From Chryseobacterium sp. (GTDB lineage Bacteria > Bacteroidota > Bacteroidia > Flavobacteriales > Weeksellaceae), in assembly GCA_030146295.1 (NCBI GenBank), contig JASLCD010000002.1, positions 1 through 10,895 of the forward strand: a stretch of DNA of 10,895 nucleotides, given 5' to 3'. Made by a program: the position numbers and the translations under genes. Below, in pieces: positions 7,423-10,895 of this stretch. The number at the start of each line of letters is the position of its first letter. Position 1 is the stretch's first letter. A model generated the notes under the pieces. The model made no database searches and was not told the DNA's origin. It saw only the letters and a list, made by a program, of their open reading frames with translations.

Positions 7423-9536
7423 TGAAAAAAGTGCTTTTATCAGCTGCCTGCCTAGGAACTACGACCGTTTTTGCCCAGGTAAAAGATAGTTTACAAACCA
7501 AAAATGTGGATGAAGTTGTCATGACGGCTTCCAGAAAAAAGGAAAACATAAAAGAAGTTCCTAGCTCTATCACCATTGTTGGAGAAAAACAAATTCAGTC
7601 TCAGCTGACTGTTAATTCAGATATTACGAGCATCCTGCAGTATACCGTTCCCAGTTTAGGAACCAACTCAGGACAGACTTCCAATTCGGGACAGACTTTA
7701 AGAGGACGCCAGGTGTTGGTTCTGATTGATGGGATTCCACAGTCTACTCCACTTCGTAACGGAGCAAGAGATTTAAGAACTATTGATCCTTCAGCTATCG
7801 AAAGAATTGAGGTAATCAAAGGTGCTTCTTCCATCTATGGAAACGGTGCAGATGGCGGGATCATCAATTATATTACGAAAAGAAACAAAACAGATAAAAA
7901 GATCTCAGGGCTATCACAGATTGGTTTTACAGGACAGCCTTATGGAGGTACTTTAGGGGTAAGAGCCAGCCAGCTTTTATCTGGAAAGATCAAGAAGTTT
8001 GACTATACCCTTTCATTAGCTTACGAAAGAACCGGATATACAAAAGATGGAGACGGTGTTTTGATAAGCCCTACCTACAGCATTGCCAAGATGGATAACT
8101 ATAATGGATTATTAAAGGTAGGTTATGATATCAACGAAAATCAAAGAATCGAAGCATCTTACATTGGTTATTCTTCAAGATCAGACCTGAATGTAGGATT
8201 AAAGACAGGTAAATACGGCATTACTCCCACCATTGGAGAAGGAATAGGAAAAGGTCTGGAAACAACCCCTCAGGGAACTCCGAAAAACCACAACATCAGA
8301 TTTAGCTATGATAATAAGAACCTGTTTGCAGGAACTTCTTTAAATATCAACCTTTATTATCAGGATTTTAAAACCGTTTACGGATATAGTGACACCTTCT
8401 TCAACGGAGGGCAGTCTAATGTTATCTCTCATAAAAAGGGAGCGAGATTCAATCTTGACACTCAACTTTGGAACTCAGCTAATTCTCAGGGAGAAATTAT
8501 CTACGGAGCTGATATTCTGAATGATGAAACGGTACAAAAGCTTGAAGACGGACGTTTCTGGACTCCGAACATGAGCATGACCAATATTGCGCCTTTCGTA
8601 TTGGCAAAAATCGATCTGTTTAAGAAATTAACCATCAAAGGAGGACTTCGTTACGAAAACATCAAGGTGAATGTGGATGATTTCAATACGCTGTCTGTTG
8701 TTAAAAGTGATGGTACATTTACCAAAAGTATCCCTGTAGCCGGCGGAAAATTAAATTATAATGCATTGGTAGGAAATATTGGTATACGTTACAATATTGA
8801 ACCTTATATCAACCTGTTCGGAAGTTTCTCTCAGGCCTACTCAATTAATGAATTGGGAAGAATATTGAGAAACTCAACTTCTGAAACAATCAATAGTCTG
8901 GAAACCAAACCTATTATTGTCAACAATTATGAATTGGGAGCAACAGGACAACTTTCCAGCTGGCTTAATTATGAATTGACGTCTTATGTGAGTACATCAA
9001 AATTAGGAGCTTCATTTGTACAGAGCCCGGACAGAGCTTTGATGATCCAGAGATCTCCGGAAGTTGTATATGGTGTAGAAGGATTTTTACACTTTACCCC
9101 TGTCAGATGGATCCAGTTTGGCGGAAGCTACAGCTGGATGGAAGGAATTACCTCTGTAAAAGATGACGGAGATTATTCTACCAAGATCAACAACAGCAGA
9201 ATTTCTGCCCCTAAAGTATTGGCATATGTTCAGGCAAGACCTGTTCCTGCTCTATCCGTTGGTCTTGATATGCTGCATTCTTTCCAGCAAAACAGATTCG
9301 AGCCTAATGCTAAAACAGGATTGTATGCTTACGGTGAAGGATATGTTCCGGATTATACTGTTTTCAACTTCAAATCAAGCTATGAGGTGAACAACAACTG
9401 GAAAGTATCTTTAGGAATTGAAAATCTCTTCAACAGAGTCTATCAGCCAGCCATTTCATGGTGGACTGCAAGAGACAGTGACTTTACGAATGCTCTTGGA
9501 TTGAGAGGGACATTCATGATCGAATATAAATTTTAA
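7422..9536 (+). CDS. TonB-dependent receptor 3, IutA-like siderophore type (704 aa)
   Basis: This is an outer-membrane ferric-chelate receptor of a different subtype from the first two. The start chosen is the ATG at 7422, which overlaps the PepSY A stop as TAATG and opens a clean signal peptide (MKKVLLSAACLGTTTVFA). A longer in-frame start at 7350 would add a basic, non-signal segment inside the upstream gene. The TonB-box-like VDEVVM is at residues 29-34. The plug shows LRGRQVLVLIDGIPQ, then IDPSAIERIEVIKGASSIYG and INYITKRN. Together with VVYGVEGFLHF in the barrel and a late IENLFNR, this recalls IutA-type hydroxycarboxylate siderophore receptors, a comparison made from memory. The barrel ends in MIEYKF. 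A short tandem repeat, NSGQTS then NSGQTL, lies at residues 82-93 in the plug. There is no signalling domain. Coupled translation with PepSY A suggests that these two products work together; the ligand remains unproven. Confidence 0.92.
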   Translation: MKKVLLSAACLGTTTVFAQVKDSLQTKNVDEVVMTASRKKENIKEVPSSITIVGEKQIQSQLTVNSDITSILQYTVPSLGTNSGQTSNSGQTLRGRQVLVLIDGIPQSTPLRNGARDLRTIDPSAIERIEVIKGASSIYGNGADGGIINYITKRNKTDKKISGLSQIGFTGQPYGGTLGVRASQLLSGKIKKFDYTLSLAYERTGYTKDGDGVLISPTYSIAKMDNYNGLLKVGYDINENQRIEASYIGYSSRSDLNVGLKTGKYGITPTIGEGIGKGLETTPQGTPKNHNIRFSYDNKNLFAGTSLNINLYYQDFKTVYGYSDTFFNGGQSNVISHKKGARFNLDTQLWNSANSQGEIIYGADILNDETVQKLEDGRFWTPNMSMTNIAPFVLAKIDLFKKLTIKGGLRYENIKVNVDDFNTLSVVKSDGTFTKSIPVAGGKLNYNALVGNIGIRYNIEPYINLFGSFSQAYSINELGRILRNSTSETINSLETKPIIVNNYELGATGQLSSWLNYELTSYVSTSKLGASFVQSPDRALMIQRSPEVVYGVEGFLHFTPVRWIQFGGSYSWMEGITSVKDDGDYSTKINNSRISAPKVLAYVQARPVPALSVGLDMLHSFQQNRFEPNAKTGLYAYGEGYVPDYTVFNFKSSYEVNNNWKVSLGIENLFNRVYQPAISWWTARDSDFTNALGLRGTFMIEYKF

Positions 9537-9546
9537 TTAATCTAAA

Positions 9547-9580
9547 TAAAAAGTAAAGCATATCTTTGCTTTACTTTTTA
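9547..9580 (+). terminator. Terminator-like hairpin between receptor 3 and PepSY B
   Basis: Arms 9548-9560 and 9567-9579 are perfect complements (13 bp; one more A-T pair at 9547/9580) with a six-base loop. The right arm ends in five T, and the left arm starts with five A, so it can serve both strands. The stem is AT-rich, so it is weaker than the secA terminator. It starts ten bases after the receptor 3 stop and ends eight bases before the PepSY B start at 9588. The placement repeats that of the hairpin at 6189-6219. Confidence 0.75.
9561..9568 (+). promoter_or_regulatory. Candidate internal -7 box (TATCTTTG) for PepSY B
   Basis: TATCTTTG fits TAnnTTTG exactly and ends 19 bases before the PepSY B ATG, almost the same geometry as the box before receptor 1. 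It occupies the loop and first stem bases of the terminator-like hairpin, so one short segment could end one transcript and start the next. No TTG at -33 is visible, and chance matches are not rare in AT-rich DNA. Confidence 0.4.
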
Positions 9581-9587
9581 CTGTTCT

Positions 9588-10799
9588 ATGAAGAAAAACC
9601 ATCATCATAAAAAGAAACCGGGCTTTTTCAAAAAATGGTCAGCTAAGCTGCACCTTTGGTTCGGATTGGGAATTGGATTTCTGATCTTTATTATCTCTAT
9701 TACCGGAGCATTGTATGTTTTTAAGGATGAAGTGGAAAACATCACCCGAAAAGATGTCATGTACCATCATGAGCAAAATATTGAGCAAAAACAGGTGCTT
9801 CCTATCAGAGTGATGGAAAAAGCTGTTGCAGCGCAGGTCAAGGAAAAATATCCGATTCACTGGGTCAATGTTCCTATTGACAAGAAGATGTCTTACATGT
9901 TCTTTTGGTACGAGCATAATACGGATGCCTGGAATTATTTTGATGAGTTTCCTATCTATAAACAGGCGTATGTAAACCCATACACCGGGAAAGTACTAAG
10001 AGTGTATGATGAGAAAAACGGATTCTTCAATATTGTAAAAATGATCCACTGGAGCTATCTCCTAAAACAGGATTGGGGAACTTATGTAGTGGGAATTCCG
10101 GTGATTATCTTTATCATTATGCTGATTTCCGGGATTATTCTCTGGTGGCCGAAGAATAAAGCGGCAAGAAAACAGCGTTTTGCCTTCAAATGGAAAAATA
10201 TTAAAAGCTGGAAAAGAAAGAACTATGACCTTCATAATGTATTAGGATTCTATGCATCTATTTTTGCCCTTATATTCTCCATTACAGGATTGTTCTACGC
10301 ATTCTTTGTTGTTCAGGCGATGATCTATGTAATCTTCTCAGGAGGAGAAACAAAATACCCGGACTTTTCCCATATCAAGACAAAGGCTCCTATTGAGCTG
10401 AGAACAGAAGGAACACTGGATAAAATCATCAATACAGTACAGACAAAATATCCGGATTCCTATGGTTTTGCGATAGATTTAGGCCACCCGCATATGGATG
10501 ACCACGAACACCCCAACTTTGAGGTGTATGTGAAACATCTTTCTTACTCTTATCATAAAAGCAGCAGCTTAATCTTTGATGAAAATTCGGGAGAACTGCT
10601 TCACACGCATGATCCAAAAGACAAAAACTTCGGGGAAAAAGCAGTGAGTGCCAATTATGATATCCACGTAGGGGCTATTTTAGGACTTCCTACCAAGATC
10701 ATTGCTTTTATTGTAAGTCTTATCTGTGCCTCTCTTCCGGTTACCGGATTCATGATCTGGTGGGGAAGAAAAAAGAAAAAAACGGTAAAAACAGCTTAA
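9588..10799 (+). CDS. PepSY-domain inner-membrane protein B, paralogue of A (403 aa)
   Basis: This is a paralogue of PepSY A with the same plan: a basic KKNHHHKKK start, helix 1 from about residue 21 (LHLWFGL), helix 2 ending in ILWWPKNK, helix 3 beginning at YDLHNVLGFYAS, helix 4 ending in WWGRKKKK, and PepSY-type periplasmic loops between helices 1-2 and 3-4. The four histidines of PepSY A are kept as His22, His154, His216 and His360. A clear difference is the second periplasmic loop, which holds GHPHMDDHEHP (residues 299-309, four His and two Asp plus Glu); PepSY A has a Lys/Gly/Asn-rich loop there. Further histidines occur at 60-61 and 339/341. An inner-membrane electron-transfer or ferric-siderophore reductase role is inferred from the FoxB/FpvG relatives and from the three receptors upstream. 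The gene follows a terminator-like hairpin and may have its own promoter. No intrinsic terminator is seen after its stop. Confidence 0.88.
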   Translation: MKKNHHHKKKPGFFKKWSAKLHLWFGLGIGFLIFIISITGALYVFKDEVENITRKDVMYHHEQNIEQKQVLPIRVMEKAVAAQVKEKYPIHWVNVPIDKKMSYMFFWYEHNTDAWNYFDEFPIYKQAYVNPYTGKVLRVYDEKNGFFNIVKMIHWSYLLKQDWGTYVVGIPVIIFIIMLISGIILWWPKNKAARKQRFAFKWKNIKSWKRKNYDLHNVLGFYASIFALIFSITGLFYAFFVVQAMIYVIFSGGETKYPDFSHIKTKAPIELRTEGTLDKIINTVQTKYPDSYGFAIDLGHPHMDDHEHPNFEVYVKHLSYSYHKSSSLIFDENSGELLHTHDPKDKNFGEKAVSANYDIHVGAILGLPTKIIAFIVSLICASLPVTGFMIWWGRKKKKTVKTA

Positions 10800-10847
10800 C
10801 ATATTAAATAAAACCCACTTAATAATCCATTAATACAATCTTTTTTA

Positions 10848-10855
10848 TAATTTTA
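10848..10855 (+). promoter_or_regulatory. Weak -7-like box in the tail region
   Basis: TAATTTTA matches TAnnTTTG at all specified positions but the last, and lies 23 bases before an ATG at 10879. The surrounding 10800-10878 gap is very AT-rich and contains no GC-stemmed terminator. This could be the promoter of the next gene, but the evidence is thin. Confidence 0.25.
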
Positions 10856-10878
10856 GCCCTTAGAATTTAATAATAGAA

Positions 10879-10895
10879 ATGTCATTAATAGATTT
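10879..10895 (+). CDS. Possible start of the next gene, cut by the window edge
   Basis: An ATG at 10879 opens Met-Ser-Leu-Ile-Asp and runs off the end of the window. The distance from the weak -7-like box fits a gene start, but five codons are not enough to identify a product or to exclude a chance ATG. Confidence 0.25.

Noticed and set aside
7437..7460. Possible lipoprotein signal (SAAC) in receptor 3
   Set aside because: The residue three before Cys10 is Ser rather than Leu/Val/Ile, and a normal cleavage site after Ala18 is more convincing for a TonB-dependent barrel.
10800..10878. Terminator after PepSY B
   Set aside because: Only short AT-only inverted repeats such as TTAAT with ATTAA are seen, with no stable stem followed by a T run, so none was called.
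1..10895. CRISPR arrays, tRNA or rRNA genes, insertion sequences
   Set aside because: No regularly spaced repeats, RNA gene signatures, transposase motifs or paired terminal repeats were seen anywhere in the window.

Overview
The window is AT-rich bacterial DNA that looks like Bacteroidota, most likely the flavobacterial family Weeksellaceae (a Chryseobacterium-like genome). This rests on outer-membrane receptors ending in Tyr-Lys-Phe, TAnnTTTG-type -7 promoter boxes, starts without Shine-Dalgarno sequences, and the character of the SecA. The genus is inferred from overall feel, not from a database match. All genes are on the + strand.

Layout. Positions 1-1632 hold the 3' part of secA (preprotein translocase ATPase), closed by a strong intrinsic terminator at 1655-1688. 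A roughly 150-base intergenic region follows, with an AT-rich double palindrome (possible operator) and a perfect TAnnTTTG box just before the next gene. From 1783 to 10799 runs a compact cluster in the order receptor 1, receptor 2, PepSY protein A, receptor 3, PepSY protein B. The receptors are TonB-dependent outer-membrane transporters of the siderophore type; receptors 1 and 2 are related to each other, and receptor 3 is of a different, IutA-like subtype. The two PepSY proteins are four-helix inner-membrane paralogues related to PiuB/FpvG/FoxB-type proteins. The last 96 bases hold a weak promoter-like box and the possible first codons of another gene.

How the genes may work together (inference): the receptors would bring iron chelates across the outer membrane using TonB energy supplied from elsewhere. 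The PepSY proteins would pass electrons across the inner membrane, perhaps through two haems held by four conserved histidines, to reduce ferric iron and release it from the siderophore. No ABC transporter, siderophore synthesis gene, regulator or TonB gene is present in the window.

The most interesting structure is in the small gaps. Each PepSY gene starts 4 to 8 bases after a terminator-like hairpin that separates it from the receptor before it, and the second hairpin carries a perfect -7 promoter box in its loop. PepSY A and receptor 3 instead overlap by one base (TAATG). The cluster therefore looks like one long unit with internal attenuation and re-initiation points.
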